Notes: generated by a model from the sequence alone, not told the origin. Positions 8,878 through 18,270 are shown, counted from the first letter of the stretch. The stretch: DNA of 64,000 nucleotides from JBDGYW01 sp964580055 (GCA_964580055.1 CAZOJI010000009.1:1-64000); one strand, 5' to 3'. Program-made: numbers and translations.

Positions 8878-10141
8878 ACGCTCAGTATCCAAAACGGCAC
8901 TGGTGGAAGGCATCGGCCTTCATTCAGGTGCTGAAACCCAGGTCCGCCTTCATCCTGCTCCTGCTGGTCAAGGCATAGTGTTCAAGCGTATCGACCTTCC
9001 CGGTGAGCCGCTGGTCAAGGCAGCAGTCAACTCTGTGCAGGATGGTGAACGATGTACTGTAATCGGCGACGGGGAAGCCATCGTACGCACGGTTGAGCAT
9101 GTGCTTGCTGCCGCAAATGCCCTTCGGATCGACGATTTGTTGGTCGAGGTCAATGGTCCCGAACCGCCCATTTGCGACGGCAGCGCTCAAGGTTATCTCG
9201 AAGCTCTCCTGGACGCCGAGCCTGTCGATCTAGACGAGCAAGCCAACGTCATTCAGTTGAGATGCGCGTTCACCGTGAGTGAGGGAGAAGCGCACTACAT
9301 AGTGGCTCCGGGTGAGCAACTCAGACTGACCGTCACGATCGATTGGGACCATGAGGTAATCGGAAGACAGTCTGGAAGCTACGTGGTCACGCCGGAGAGT
9401 TTCGCCGGATCGCTTTCACGGGCGCGCACCTTTGGCTTCGCGGAAGAAGAGGAGGAGTTGAGATCAAAGGGGCTGGCCAAAGGAGCATCGAAGGCATCGG
9501 TGGTCGTGCTCACAAAGGAGGGTGTGAGCGGCACTGACTTGAGGTGGCCCGATGAGTTCGTGCGCCACAAAGCTGTCGACCTCCTAGGGGATCTGGCTCT
9601 TTTGGGTGCACGGTTAGAGGCAGATATCGTGGCTTTCAAGCCGAGCCACAAAGGAAACATTGCTCTGGCGCGCGCCATTGAGCTCACGACGTTTACCGAC
9701 GCGCCGGCGGCCATGGGCATTCAGGAGATACTCGGCGTGATGCCGCATCGATACCCCATGCTCCTGATAGACCGAATCGTGGAAGTCGAGCCCGGGAAAC
9801 GCATCGTGGGCATCAAGAATGTCACCATGAACGAGCCCTTCTTCCAGGGACATTTTCCGGACCATCCCGTGATGCCGGGAGTGCTGGTTGTCGAGGCGAT
9901 GGCACAGGCGGGCGGAATGATGCTCATGGGTGCGTTTGACAACCCCGAGAGCAAAGTCGTGTACTTCATGTCGATCGACAAAGTGAAGTTCAGAAAGCCG
10001 GTTGTGCCAGGAGACCAGATCCGCTTCGAGCTCGAAATGCAGCATTTCCGCGGCAGGAACTGTCGAATGGGTGGGGTCGGGTACGTGGATGGAAAACCGG
10101 TGGTTGAAGCGGAAATGATGGCGCGTGTAATGGACAAATGA
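8864..10141 (+). CDS. lpxC-fabZ: Bifunctional LpxC deacetylase / FabZ dehydratase fusion
   Basis: 425 aa. Start ATG 8864 is preceded by TTGGAG and matches the LpxC entry (TALVEGIGLHSG); a longer reading from 8732 would lie inside lpxD. Residues 1-283 are LpxC, the zinc UDP-3-O-acyl-GlcNAc deacetylase: VEHVLAA and HKAVDLLGDLAL supply zinc ligands and SHKGN the catalytic histidine. Residues about 285-425 are FabZ, the 3-hydroxyacyl-ACP dehydratase: MPHRYPMLLIDR and GHFPDHPVMPG are its hallmarks. The fusion is known in Bacteroidetes/Chlorobi and relatives and links lipid A with fatty-acid synthesis. Confidence 0.94.
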   Translation: MARNRRSVSKTALVEGIGLHSGAETQVRLHPAPAGQGIVFKRIDLPGEPLVKAAVNSVQDGERCTVIGDGEAIVRTVEHVLAAANALRIDDLLVEVNGPEPPICDGSAQGYLEALLDAEPVDLDEQANVIQLRCAFTVSEGEAHYIVAPGEQLRLTVTIDWDHEVIGRQSGSYVVTPESFAGSLSRARTFGFAEEEEELRSKGLAKGASKASVVVLTKEGVSGTDLRWPDEFVRHKAVDLLGDLALLGARLEADIVAFKPSHKGNIALARAIELTTFTDAPAAMGIQEILGVMPHRYPMLLIDRIVEVEPGKRIVGIKNVTMNEPFFQGHFPDHPVMPGVLVVEAMAQAGGMMLMGAFDNPESKVVYFMSIDKVKFRKPVVPGDQIRFELEMQHFRGRNCRMGGVGYVDGKPVVEAEMMARVMDK

Positions 10142-10914
10142 GCCCTCACGTCCACCGCACAGCTATACTGGAAGAGGGGGTGGACCTCGCTTCCAATGTC
10201 ACCGTAGGTCCCCATGCGATCATAGGATCGCGTGTCGAGATCGGACGGGGCACGAGCATAGGTCCCCATACCGTGATCGAGTGCAACACGAAGGTGGGAA
10301 CTGGTTGCTCGATTGGTGTTGGATGCGTGCTCGGAGGCGCTCCTCAGGATCGCAAGTACCAAGGCGAAGAAACGTGGCTGGAGATTGGAAACAACACGCG
10401 TATCCGTGAATACACGACCATCAACCGTGGCTCGGCTGCGGGAGGAAAGACGTCGATCGGGAACGGTTGTTTTATCATGACATACGTGCACGTCGCACAC
10501 GATTGCGTGCTGAAGGACGAGGTAGTCATCGCAAACGGGGTGCAGATCGCGGGGCACGTTGAGATAGGGTCGCACGCCTACCTCGGTGGACTAACTCCAG
10601 TACATCAGTTCGTGAGAATTGGTACGCACGCCTTTATTGGTGGAGGTTCGCGTCTTCCGCAAGACGTGCCGCCCTATACGCGTGCGGCTGGTAACCCTTA
10701 CAGGCTCTATGGGATCAATACGCTGGGGCTGACAAGGGCTGGATTTGACAGTGACACGCGAATGGCCCTCAAGTATGCATACCGGCTGCTCTTCAATTCC
10801 GATGCCCCCCGTAGTATTGCCGTCGAAAAGCTGCGCCGCGAAAAGAGTGACATCGCAGAAGTGAACCACTTGATTGATTTCGTGCTCGAGTCGGAGCGGG
10901 GAGTACTGGCCTGA
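10138..10914 (+). CDS. lpxA: UDP-N-acetylglucosamine acyltransferase LpxA
   Basis: 258 aa, normal length. It begins with hexapeptide repeats (VGPHAIIGSRVEIG) that form a left-handed beta-helix to about residue 185, followed by a helical tail containing LYGINTLGLTRAGF. MTYVHVAHDC near residue 120 carries the catalytic histidine. It transfers the first hydroxyacyl chain to UDP-GlcNAc. It overlaps lpxC-fabZ by an ATGA, and its TGA stop overlaps the proposed CTG start of lpxB. Confidence 0.94.
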   Translation: MSPHVHRTAILEEGVDLASNVTVGPHAIIGSRVEIGRGTSIGPHTVIECNTKVGTGCSIGVGCVLGGAPQDRKYQGEETWLEIGNNTRIREYTTINRGSAAGGKTSIGNGCFIMTYVHVAHDCVLKDEVVIANGVQIAGHVEIGSHAYLGGLTPVHQFVRIGTHAFIGGGSRLPQDVPPYTRAAGNPYRLYGINTLGLTRAGFDSDTRMALKYAYRLLFNSDAPRSIAVEKLRREKSDIAEVNHLIDFVLESERGVLA

Positions 10915-12017
10915 CTCGAATCCTGTTGTCGGCTTGTGAAGCGTCCGCGGATGTTCATGCCTCACTCCTCGTCGGTGAAATCCGAGATCGGATTCCTGGT
11001 GTGCACATCGATGCCGTAGGAGGCTCCTTCGTCGCGCAGACGGGGGCCCACCTGCTTGCCTCTCACGATGGCCTCGGGGTGGTTGGACTGGCGGAGGGAG
11101 TGCGGAGCATTCCCGCTCATGCTCTACTGCTGGCGCGGCTGCGAAAACAGATGGCGGGTGGGAACTATGATCTCGTCATTTTGATGGACTATCCCGGCTT
11201 TCACCTTCGAGTCGCTGCCGCGGCCTCCGCTTTCGGAATTCCGGTGCTCTATTACATCGCGCCACAGCTCTGGGCGTGGGGCGCTTGGCGGATGGATTCG
11301 ATACGCAAGCACGTCCGGCAAATGGCGGTGATACTTCCCTTCGAAGAAGATTTTTACCGGAGCAGGGGCGTTGACGCACAATTCGTTGGTCACCCATTGT
11401 TGGACCGAGACCAGCAACCAACGGTGGACAGGGCCCGAACCATTCTGAGGATTCCCGAAGGAGATCCGATTCTCGGACTCCTGCCTGGTTCGCGTGCAAC
11501 CGAGGTAAGACGCCTTTGGCCGACGTTTCGCGATGCCGCAAAGCAGCTCCGTCAATTGCTACCCCGCCTCCACGTGCTGGTGAGTGCGGTGAATGGCGTC
11601 GAATACAACGGCGCACCCGAGTTCCAGTATTGCAGCCAGCCATCCTCCGTCGTGTTGGCCGCTTCAGACGCAGCGTTGTGCAAATCGGGAACGGCGACTC
11701 TGGAGGCGGCGCTGTCAGGGACCCCTATGGTCATCGCCTATCGCATGCACCCGCTCACGTATGCGGTCGCGAAACGGGCGGTTCGCCTGGAACACGTGGG
11801 ATTGGTGAACCTGATTGCCGACCAACGGATCTGTCCGGAATTCCTGCAGTCTGAGGCTACCGCCCGGACACTGGCCCAGGCAGTCGCACCTCTGCTCGAT
11901 CCAGAGGGCGAAGCTGCGAGGCGACAATTGGTCCTCTTTGATCGCGTGCGCAGCCGGCTTGGCGGTGCAGGGGCTACCAAAAGGGTGGCCGCGATGGCTG
12001 AGCGAATGGTGGCCTGA
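10911..12017 (+). CDS. lpxB: Lipid-A-disaccharide synthase LpxB (CTG start proposed)
   Basis: About 368 aa. The conserved first strand of LpxB reads T-R-I-L-L-S-A-C-E-A-S-A-D, and the only start in frame that keeps it is CTG at 10911. That CTG forms a CTGA overlap with the lpxA stop and follows GGGGAG by 7 bases. A TTG at 10926 would remove the strand. Further LpxB motifs are YYIAPQLWAWG (about 120), FVGHPLLD, LLPGSRATEVRRLWP and KSGTATLEAALSGTPMVIAYR. The enzyme, a GT19 glycosyltransferase, condenses UDP-diacyl-GlcN with lipid X. Confidence 0.9.
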   Translation: MTRILLSACEASADVHASLLVGEIRDRIPGVHIDAVGGSFVAQTGAHLLASHDGLGVVGLAEGVRSIPAHALLLARLRKQMAGGNYDLVILMDYPGFHLRVAAAASAFGIPVLYYIAPQLWAWGAWRMDSIRKHVRQMAVILPFEEDFYRSRGVDAQFVGHPLLDRDQQPTVDRARTILRIPEGDPILGLLPGSRATEVRRLWPTFRDAAKQLRQLLPRLHVLVSAVNGVEYNGAPEFQYCSQPSSVVLAASDAALCKSGTATLEAALSGTPMVIAYRMHPLTYAVAKRAVRLEHVGLVNLIADQRICPEFLQSEATARTLAQAVAPLLDPEGEAARRQLVLFDRVRSRLGGAGATKRVAAMAERMVA

Positions 12018-12637
12018 TGAACCGCGGAGTCGAAGCGCTGGGAGGAGTATTGGCACGCTGGCTCGCGGGCACGTGGAGACTGGACGTTGTAGGAGACGCG
12101 GGAGTGGCATGCCTGAGAGACTCGGGCATACCCGTGGTCTTCACCGTCTGGCACGCGCTACTCATTCCACCACTTTGGCACCGGCGTGACGAGGGCATTA
12201 CTCTCCTGGTAAGCGAGCATGCCGACGGTGGGTACTTGGCCAGGGCTGCTGGTCGCTGGGGGTACGAGGTAGTGAGGGGATCCAGCACTCGTGGGGCGGT
12301 GAAGGGGACATTGGGGATAGTACGGGTTCTAAGGTCTGGACGAGACGTGGCGATCACCCCGGATGGCCCGACGGGCCCGCCCCGAGTTGCCAAACCCGGC
12401 GCTGTAGCGGTCGCCGCGCGCGCGGGTGCGGCAATCGTGCCGATTGGGTCCGGCGCTTCGAGTTGGTGGCGGGTCGGTTCCTGGGACGATTTCTCGGTAC
12501 CCCGTCCATTCTCGAGAGTACGAATCGTGTACGGTGAACCCTTGCGGCCAGCGAGGTACCGCAACAGCCAGCAATCAGACCGAGTCAATGAGTTGGCGCA
12601 AAGGCTCGACGAGGCAACGGACTCGGCTTTGTGCTGA
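12017..12637 (+). CDS. DUF374 lysophospholipid-type acyltransferase
   Basis: 206 aa, ATG overlapping the lpxB stop (TGATG). It matches the DUF374 acyltransferase family: FTVWHALLIPPLW carries the H-rich entry, then HADGGYLARAAGRWGYEVVRGSSTRG, and ITPDGPTGPPRVAKPG is the PDGP block. Family members replace LpxL-type late acyltransferases in several phyla. Its place between lpxB and lpxK suggests late acylation of lipid A, which is inference. It overlaps lpxK by 7 bases. Confidence 0.82.
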   Translation: MNRGVEALGGVLARWLAGTWRLDVVGDAGVACLRDSGIPVVFTVWHALLIPPLWHRRDEGITLLVSEHADGGYLARAAGRWGYEVVRGSSTRGAVKGTLGIVRVLRSGRDVAITPDGPTGPPRVAKPGAVAVAARAGAAIVPIGSGASSWWRVGSWDDFSVPRPFSRVRIVYGEPLRPARYRNSQQSDRVNELAQRLDEATDSALC

Positions 12638-13665
12638 TTGAGCATTGGTTGTGGAGCGGAAGCTCCGTCGCGGCTCGCATTGCGCGGATTGCGCTGCTGC
12701 CGCTGTCGATACTCTACGCTGCGGCTGCGGCTGCCCGTACCGCCGCCTACAACCACCGTTTGCTGCGGTCGGAACATGTGCGCGTGCCGACTATAGCGGT
12801 GGGCAATCTCTCGGTTGGCGGTACCGGAAAGACACCGCTAACGTCGTGGATCGCCGATTACTATGAGAGACGCGGAATCCGACCCGGAATACTGCTCCGA
12901 GGTTTCGGTGACGATGAGGGAGCCGTGCATCGGAGACTCGTGCCGGGGGCGATAGTAGTTGAGAATCCCGACCGGCTTGCTGGAGCTGAAGAGGCGGTGT
13001 CGAAGGGGGCAGCTGTGGTCATCCTGGACGATGCGTTCCAACGCCACGACACCCAGAGGGACCTGAACATAGCAGTCATGAGCGTCGAGTCGGCGGATGC
13101 TCCCAGACTGCCCCTGCCTGCAGGACCTTGGCGCGAGAGTTGGAGCGCCCTCCGCCGTGCCGACCTGACAGTGATCACGAGGAAGCGAGGGAGTGTGGAA
13201 GAGGCGGCAACGCTAGAGCGATCCTTGAACCGCGTTCTGGAAGATTGCACCGTAGCGGTGGCTAATCTCAGGATCAGAGACTTCTGCGGATTGTCGAGTG
13301 GGATGCGTCTGGACGCCTCGGTTATCTCAGGTGCCGACGTCGTGGTTGCCGCCGGGGTCGCCGATCCCGATTCCTTCGCCAACCAGTGCAGGGCACTGAA
13401 TGCCAGAGTACGAATGGTTCGATGGAGAGATCACAAGAGACTCACTGAATCTGACTTGCTTGCTTTGGCTGAACTCGGCGCTGAGGCCGATCGTGTGATC
13501 GTCACGGAGAAGGATGCTGTCAAGATGCGCGGGCGGTGGCCTGTGGGATATCAGGAACCAATCGTAGCGAACCTGCAGGTGGTTTGGGAGCGGGGAATGG
13601 ATCGGATGAGCAGCGCATTGGACGCTGCGGCTACCACCCCGATGCGGCGGCCGGAATCCGAGTGA
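12631..13665 (+). CDS. lpxK: Tetraacyldisaccharide 4'-kinase LpxK
   Basis: 344 aa from GTG 12631. A hydrophobic N-terminal segment (about 10-40) anchors it to the inner membrane. The P-loop GNLSVGGTGKTPL is near residue 58, and VVILDDAFQRHD near 130 is the LpxK block with the catalytic aspartates. It phosphorylates the 4' position of the lipid A disaccharide. No Kdo transferase gene (waaA) sits in this cluster, although the two are often adjacent in other bacteria. Confidence 0.92.
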   Translation: MLIEHWLWSGSSVAARIARIALLPLSILYAAAAAARTAAYNHRLLRSEHVRVPTIAVGNLSVGGTGKTPLTSWIADYYERRGIRPGILLRGFGDDEGAVHRRLVPGAIVVENPDRLAGAEEAVSKGAAVVILDDAFQRHDTQRDLNIAVMSVESADAPRLPLPAGPWRESWSALRRADLTVITRKRGSVEEAATLERSLNRVLEDCTVAVANLRIRDFCGLSSGMRLDASVISGADVVVAAGVADPDSFANQCRALNARVRMVRWRDHKRLTESDLLALAELGAEADRVIVTEKDAVKMRGRWPVGYQEPIVANLQVVWERGMDRMSSALDAAATTPMRRPESE

Positions 13666-13669
13666 TCAC

Positions 13670-14140
13670 GTGAAGCTGCACGTCGTAGCAGTGGGCCGAA
13701 TGCGAGACTGTTTCCTGCGAGAATCATGCAGAGAATACGCAATACGAGTGCGGCGCTACGTCAAGTTGGATATCTCCGAGGTGCGCCAGGGCCGGCGCCG
13801 CAAGAAAAGGGGGGGCGACTCGTTGGAGGAGGAGGGCGATGCGCTGCTGAGTGCAGTCCCGAACAACTTTGTGATCGTAGCTCTCACTCGAGTGGGACAC
13901 GCGGAAGACAGCAAGCGTTTTGCCAAGCGACTGGAGAAATGGCGAGATTCAGGGATGGATGTGGCTTTTCTAATTGGAGGCGCTCATGGCCTCAGCGACA
14001 CAGTCTTGAGGCGGGCGGGCCTGCAACTCTCGCTGTCGAAGATGACACTTCCGCACGAGTTGGCACGGCTGAACTTGCTGGAACAACTGTATCGGGCTTG
14101 CACAATCATGCGGGGTGAACCTTACCACAAAGGCGGTTGA
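13670..14140 (+). CDS. rlmH: 23S rRNA pseudouridine-1915 N3-methyltransferase RlmH
   Basis: 156 aa from GTG 13670, the standard RlmH size. It is a SPOUT methyltransferase: FLIGGAHGLSD is the knotted SAM-binding loop and the protein ends with GEPYHKGG, the invariant RlmH tail. The enzyme methylates pseudouridine 1915 in helix 69 of 23S rRNA on the 70S ribosome. It is separated by 4 bases from both lpxK and the next methyltransferase gene. Confidence 0.94.
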   Translation: MKLHVVAVGRMRDCFLRESCREYAIRVRRYVKLDISEVRQGRRRKKRGGDSLEEEGDALLSAVPNNFVIVALTRVGHAEDSKRFAKRLEKWRDSGMDVAFLIGGAHGLSDTVLRRAGLQLSLSKMTLPHELARLNLLEQLYRACTIMRGEPYHKGG

Positions 14141-14143
14141 TCG

Positions 14144-14866
14144 TTGTCAGAGTGGTTCGAGCGATGGTTCGGTGAAGCATATCTGGAAATGTATCCTCAT
14201 CGAGACGAGAAGGATGCCGCGGCCGCCGTCGACCTGATTGCCTCGAACGTCCCGCTGGAGGATCGGCTCGTGCTGGACCTCGGCTGCGGCCCGGGCCGCC
14301 ACGCTGAGCTGCTCAACAGGCGCGCCGCCTCAGTAGTCGGCCTCGATCTGTCTATGCCCCTTCTCAGGAGGGCACGTGATACCCTCTCGCGCACAGTATC
14401 GCTTGCCCGTGGGGACATGCGGACCCTGCCATTTGCAAGCGGCGCCTTCCATATGGCGGTGAATCTCTTCACGAGCTTCGGGTACTTCGATAGCGATGAA
14501 CAGCACACCTCGGTCCTGGAGGAGGTTGCACGCGTCCTGACAACAGGGGGTATTTTTGTACTCGACTTCCTCAACGCTTCTCATGTTAAAGAGACGCTGG
14601 TCTCGGATGAAGTAAGATTCCTTGGGGAGAAGAAGGTGTCGATACGCAGATGGATTTCCGAGGATGGCCGTTTTGTCTTCAAGGAGATGAGCGTCTTGGC
14701 TACCGGTGACCGGTTCCTCGAGAGAGTGCGGCTCTTCGCCCCTCAGGAACTCGAGTCGATGCTTGCTGATGCCGGCATGGTGGTGCGAGCGCGATACGGC
14801 AGCTACGCTGGCGGCAGTCTGGGTAAGGACGGTGCACGCGTAGTCTTGTTTTCGGAGCGGACGTGA
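14144..14866 (+). CDS. Class I SAM-dependent methyltransferase
   Basis: 240 aa from a TTG start. The Rossmann motif VLDLGCGPGRHAELL lies near residue 43, followed by the acidic loop VVGLDLS and RGDMRTLPF, typical of class I methyltransferases (methyltransf_11/25 type). The substrate cannot be read from sequence. It ends on a GTGA overlap with bshC. This pairing suggests a link to thiol or small-molecule metabolism, but that is only inference. Confidence 0.8.
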   Translation: MSEWFERWFGEAYLEMYPHRDEKDAAAAVDLIASNVPLEDRLVLDLGCGPGRHAELLNRRAASVVGLDLSMPLLRRARDTLSRTVSLARGDMRTLPFASGAFHMAVNLFTSFGYFDSDEQHTSVLEEVARVLTTGGIFVLDFLNASHVKETLVSDEVRFLGEKKVSIRRWISEDGRFVFKEMSVLATGDRFLERVRLFAPQELESMLADAGMVVRARYGSYAGGSLGKDGARVVLFSERT

Positions 14867-16404
14867 CTATTCGGTTTGAGAGTCGTCCCGCGGGAATACT
14901 ACCAAGTATGGACCTGAGCGAGCAGGTCGCCAGACGCGCCGTCGATCTCGATTCATCATTGAGATCCGCCTTCGTCGCAACGGGGCCAGCCGAAGCGAAC
15001 TTGGACAGACTGTTCGAGGAGCCCGCTCTTTGCGTTACTTCGGGCCAGCAGCCGGGGCTCCTGACTGGACCGCTCTACACGATCTATAAGGCACTCTCGA
15101 CCGCAGCGCTGGCACGGCTAGTGGAGGAAAGGCTCGCCCGGCCGGTGATACCGGTCTTCTGGGTCGCGGCCGACGACCACGACTTTGCTGAAGTGAACCA
15201 CTGCGTTCTTCCTTCGAGCTCAAATGATGTCGTGCGAATCGCACTCCGAGAACGTGATGAGGCGGCGCACCTTACGCCCATGTATAAGGAACAGTTGGGC
15301 AGCGACATCGATCTCGTCTTGACGAAGTTGGAAGCGCACACACCGGAGACCGAGTTTCGCCCAGAAATCCTCGAATGGATTAGAGCTCACTACCGGTCCG
15401 AGTCCGACCTGGCATCGGCATTCGGAGGCGCATTGGCCGAGTTGCTCGGCAAATACGGCGTTGTAGTGTTCTTGCCCACATGCGTACAAGCAAAGCGTGC
15501 CATGGCTCCGTGGTTGATGAGTGCGCTGGAGAAGGCGAGCGAAATCGATAGGGAATTGGCGGTACGCGCCGAATACCTACAGTCGCAAGGAAACAAGGCG
15601 CCGATCTCCGTGGGCGGTTCTGCTTCGACCGTGTTCATCGAATCGAAATTGGGGCGCGATCGCTTGTTGCTGGAGGAAGGAGCATTTCTCACCCGCCGGG
15701 CAAAGGAAGTATGGACATTATCGGAGCTGAGCGACGTGGCGGAACTCGATCCGCAGCGGCTATCGCCAAACGTACTCCTTCGTCCCGTTGTTGAAGCGGC
15801 GCTTCTACCCACGATCGCATACGTGGGGGGGCCCGGGGAGCTGGACTACTTGCCGCAGGCTGAGCCCATCTATCGTGTGCTGGGAGTAGAACCCCAGTTA
15901 GCGGTACCGAGGTGGTCAGGGCTCTGTGTGGATAGGCGCACAGACAAGTTTCTTGCGAAGCATGGCATCAATGTCGATGATCTGGCCATGCCTGAAGGTC
16001 AATTGGAAGCCCGCATTCTTCGTGACGAATTGCCGGAAGATGCCACAGAGGCGATGGCGTTGCTGCGAGCTAATTTGGCCGAGCAATACGCGAGGCTGGC
16101 AATTGCAGCCGAATCCGTTGACCAATCCCTTGGACGAAAGGTGAAGGCTGCCGAGCATGGTGCCCTCAAGGACCTATCAGGGCTGGAGAAGCGAATCCTG
16201 AATCAGCTCAAGCAGCAGAATGAGACGACTGTCAGGCAGCTCGTCAACGCTCGCAACAGCCTCTTCCCTCTCGGCAGGATGCAGGAGCGCGTCTTCAACA
16301 GCGTGCCGTACCTGATTCGGTACGGAGATGAGTTCCTGGAAAAAGCGTATGGGCAGTGCCGAAACCTGTTTTCCGCACTTGAAACCGCCACGGGCGAATC
16401 GTAG
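14863..16404 (+). CDS. bshC: Putative cysteine ligase BshC (bacillithiol synthesis)
   Basis: 513 aa from GTG 14863, typical for BshC. Diagnostic stretches are TSGQQPGLLTGPLYTIYKALS (about 58-78, a nucleotide-binding entry) and PVFWVAADDHDFAEVNH (about 98-114); a coiled-coil region follows near 440-480. BshC is thought to add cysteine to GlcN-malate in the last step of bacillithiol synthesis. bshA and bshB are not in the window; the GT4 gene near 37 kb lacks BshA hallmarks. It overlaps the methyltransferase gene upstream. Confidence 0.9.
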   Translation: MTIRFESRPAGILPSMDLSEQVARRAVDLDSSLRSAFVATGPAEANLDRLFEEPALCVTSGQQPGLLTGPLYTIYKALSTAALARLVEERLARPVIPVFWVAADDHDFAEVNHCVLPSSSNDVVRIALRERDEAAHLTPMYKEQLGSDIDLVLTKLEAHTPETEFRPEILEWIRAHYRSESDLASAFGGALAELLGKYGVVVFLPTCVQAKRAMAPWLMSALEKASEIDRELAVRAEYLQSQGNKAPISVGGSASTVFIESKLGRDRLLLEEGAFLTRRAKEVWTLSELSDVAELDPQRLSPNVLLRPVVEAALLPTIAYVGGPGELDYLPQAEPIYRVLGVEPQLAVPRWSGLCVDRRTDKFLAKHGINVDDLAMPEGQLEARILRDELPEDATEAMALLRANLAEQYARLAIAAESVDQSLGRKVKAAEHGALKDLSGLEKRILNQLKQQNETTVRQLVNARNSLFPLGRMQERVFNSVPYLIRYGDEFLEKAYGQCRNLFSALETATGES

Positions 16405-16410
16405 TATGTC

Positions 16411-16713
16411 ATGATGTTCTGGTTGATGACCTTTGTCCTACTGCTCGCGGCCTTGATGATCCCAGCCTTGGCGATCGTACTCAACTCACCGGCCGTGAAG
16501 GGGTACTTCCACGGAACCGATCCTGTCAGGCTCGGGGAGGTCATGGACAAGGTCCGTGCCATTGAGGACGAGTTGTCGCAAATGGCTGACGATATCGAGG
16601 CGCTTCGGGAAGAGACCGAATTCATGCAGAGGCTTCTCGCCGATCCGGATCGTGGCGATACCGCCAGGCGACTCTCGAGGCCTGAATCTTCCCCAGGGCA
16701 ATCTTCTGAGTAA
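16411..16713 (+). CDS. Small membrane-anchored coiled-coil protein, unknown function
   Basis: 100 aa. One hydrophobic segment (about residues 2-26) is followed by a short soluble region with a predicted helix (VRAIEDELSQMADDIEALREETEFMQRLL, split here as about 48-76) that has heptad spacing, and a polar tail. The layout resembles PspB-like or FtsL-like small bitopic proteins, but no family motif is recognised. It lies 6 bases after bshC and overlaps the proposed start of murJ by 8 bases, so it probably belongs to the same transcript. Confidence 0.65.
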   Translation: MMFWLMTFVLLLAALMIPALAIVLNSPAVKGYFHGTDPVRLGEVMDKVRAIEDELSQMADDIEALREETEFMQRLLADPDRGDTARRLSRPESSPGQSSE

Positions 16714-18253
16714 CGGCACCAAAAGCCAGTCTCAAGGGCGCCACGTCGCGCACGTCAGCGGCGCAATTCTCATAACACGCACACTCGGATTCATAAGGGA
16801 GCGGGTCTTCGCGCAATACTTCGGCGTCGGCATCGAGGCAGATGCATACGGAGCCGCAATGAAGATCCCGAATGTGATCCGGAACCTGCTCGGTGAGGGC
16901 ACCCTGTCCGCATCATTCATTCCCGTCTATGCCGGTATGATCGAGCGCGGGGAGACGGAAAACGCCAAACGCCTCGCAGGCACCGTCGCCTCGATTCTGA
17001 TATTGCTCACCGCAGGCGCTGCCTTGCTTGGATACATCCTGGCAGGTGTAATCACCGACGTAGCGGCTCCTGGCTTTTCGGGGCCTCGTCGCGAACTGAC
17101 GATCACCTTGGTTCGGATTCTATTCCCGATGTCCGCGGCCCTGATTCTGTCGGCCTGGTGTCTGGGAGTTCTCAATACACATCGACGCTTCTTCCTAGCC
17201 TATGCTGCTCCGTCGGTATGGAACATTGCCCAGATCACAACGCTGATCGGATTTGGCGGAATGCTGCTAGAGGCAGAGCTGGTCACCGCTCTGGCGTGGG
17301 GTGCTGTTGCCGGAAGCGTACTCCAGATTGCAGTGCAACTCCCCGCAGTATTGCCCCTTGTGCGGGGCATTGCGTGGGGATTGAGTCCGGCAACGCCCGG
17401 TTTGCGCCGAGTGGTGCGTGCCTGGATACCGGTGGTAATCGGGGCGGGAGTTGTGCAGATATCGAGTGTAATCGATACCCAGCTAGCGTCGTTGCTGCCG
17501 GCGGGCTCGGTCTCCGCGCTGAGGTACGCTCAGCTCTTTGCGATTCTGCCGATCTCTCTGTTTGGAGTAGGAGTCGCAGCAGTAGCTTTGCCCGAGCTGA
17601 GCCGAGACGCAGCAGGTGCTGGACATGAAGCGCTTCGCGCCAGGCTTGCTTCAGGTTTGCGGCAGGTGATCTTCTTCGTGATACCCTCGGCATTCGCGTT
17701 TGCAGCACTCGGGGAGCAGATGGTCGGCGCTTTGTTGGAGACCGGCACCTTCGACAGCAGTGACACTGCTCTGGTCGGAGGTGTCCTAGCGGCTTACGCA
17801 TTCGCGGTGCCGGCACAGACATCAATAAAGCTGCTGGCCTCGGGCCATTATGCTCTCGGTGACACCAGGACCCCGGTGCGCATCGCAATAGCCTCGGTTG
17901 CCGTGTCTGCGGGAGCTGCGTTCTTGTTGATGCAGTGGTTGGGGCCGGCCGGAATCGCTTTGGGTGCGGCAGCCGGTGCGTACTTGAACGTGTCGCTCAA
18001 TTCATACACCCTGAAGCGGCGCCTCGGAGTAGTAACCGAAGCCAAAGACGGTAGTTGGTTCTTGGTTGCGTCGATTGGGGCGGCTGCGGCTGCAATCTCA
18101 GGTGAGCAAGTGGCTCGTCTATTGGAAAACCAGCACGTGTGGCTCGAGGCCGGTACTGGGATCTTTGTATTCCTGATCGTTTATGGGACGGCAACAGTCA
18201 TGCTGGGTCATCCAGAGGCAAAGAAAATCTTTGATTGGGCGAGAGGGAAGTAG
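16706..18253 (+). CDS. murJ: Lipid II flippase MurJ (CTG start proposed)
   Basis: About 515 aa with 14 membrane segments, MOP-superfamily MurJ/MviN. The N-terminal block GAILITRTLGFIRERVFAQYFG, then DAYGAAMKIPNVIRNLLGEG and ASFIPVYAG, is diagnostic. No ATG, GTG or TTG occurs at a sensible place; a GTG at 16556 would overlap the upstream gene by 158 bases. CTG 16706 follows AGGG by 7 bases and gives a leader of normal length. MurJ moves undecaprenyl-linked peptidoglycan precursor across the inner membrane. The exact start remains uncertain. Confidence 0.87.
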   Translation: MSNGTKSQSQGRHVAHVSGAILITRTLGFIRERVFAQYFGVGIEADAYGAAMKIPNVIRNLLGEGTLSASFIPVYAGMIERGETENAKRLAGTVASILILLTAGAALLGYILAGVITDVAAPGFSGPRRELTITLVRILFPMSAALILSAWCLGVLNTHRRFFLAYAAPSVWNIAQITTLIGFGGMLLEAELVTALAWGAVAGSVLQIAVQLPAVLPLVRGIAWGLSPATPGLRRVVRAWIPVVIGAGVVQISSVIDTQLASLLPAGSVSALRYAQLFAILPISLFGVGVAAVALPELSRDAAGAGHEALRARLASGLRQVIFFVIPSAFAFAALGEQMVGALLETGTFDSSDTALVGGVLAAYAFAVPAQTSIKLLASGHYALGDTRTPVRIAIASVAVSAGAAFLLMQWLGPAGIALGAAAGAYLNVSLNSYTLKRRLGVVTEAKDGSWFLVASIGAAAAAISGEQVARLLENQHVWLEAGTGIFVFLIVYGTATVMLGHPEAKKIFDWARGK

Positions 18254-18270
18254 CAGGTCGAACAAAGGGT

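Noticed and set aside
10926..10928. TTG as lpxB start
   Set aside because: It would remove the conserved RILL strand; CTG 10911 has a better ribosome site and a CTGA overlap.
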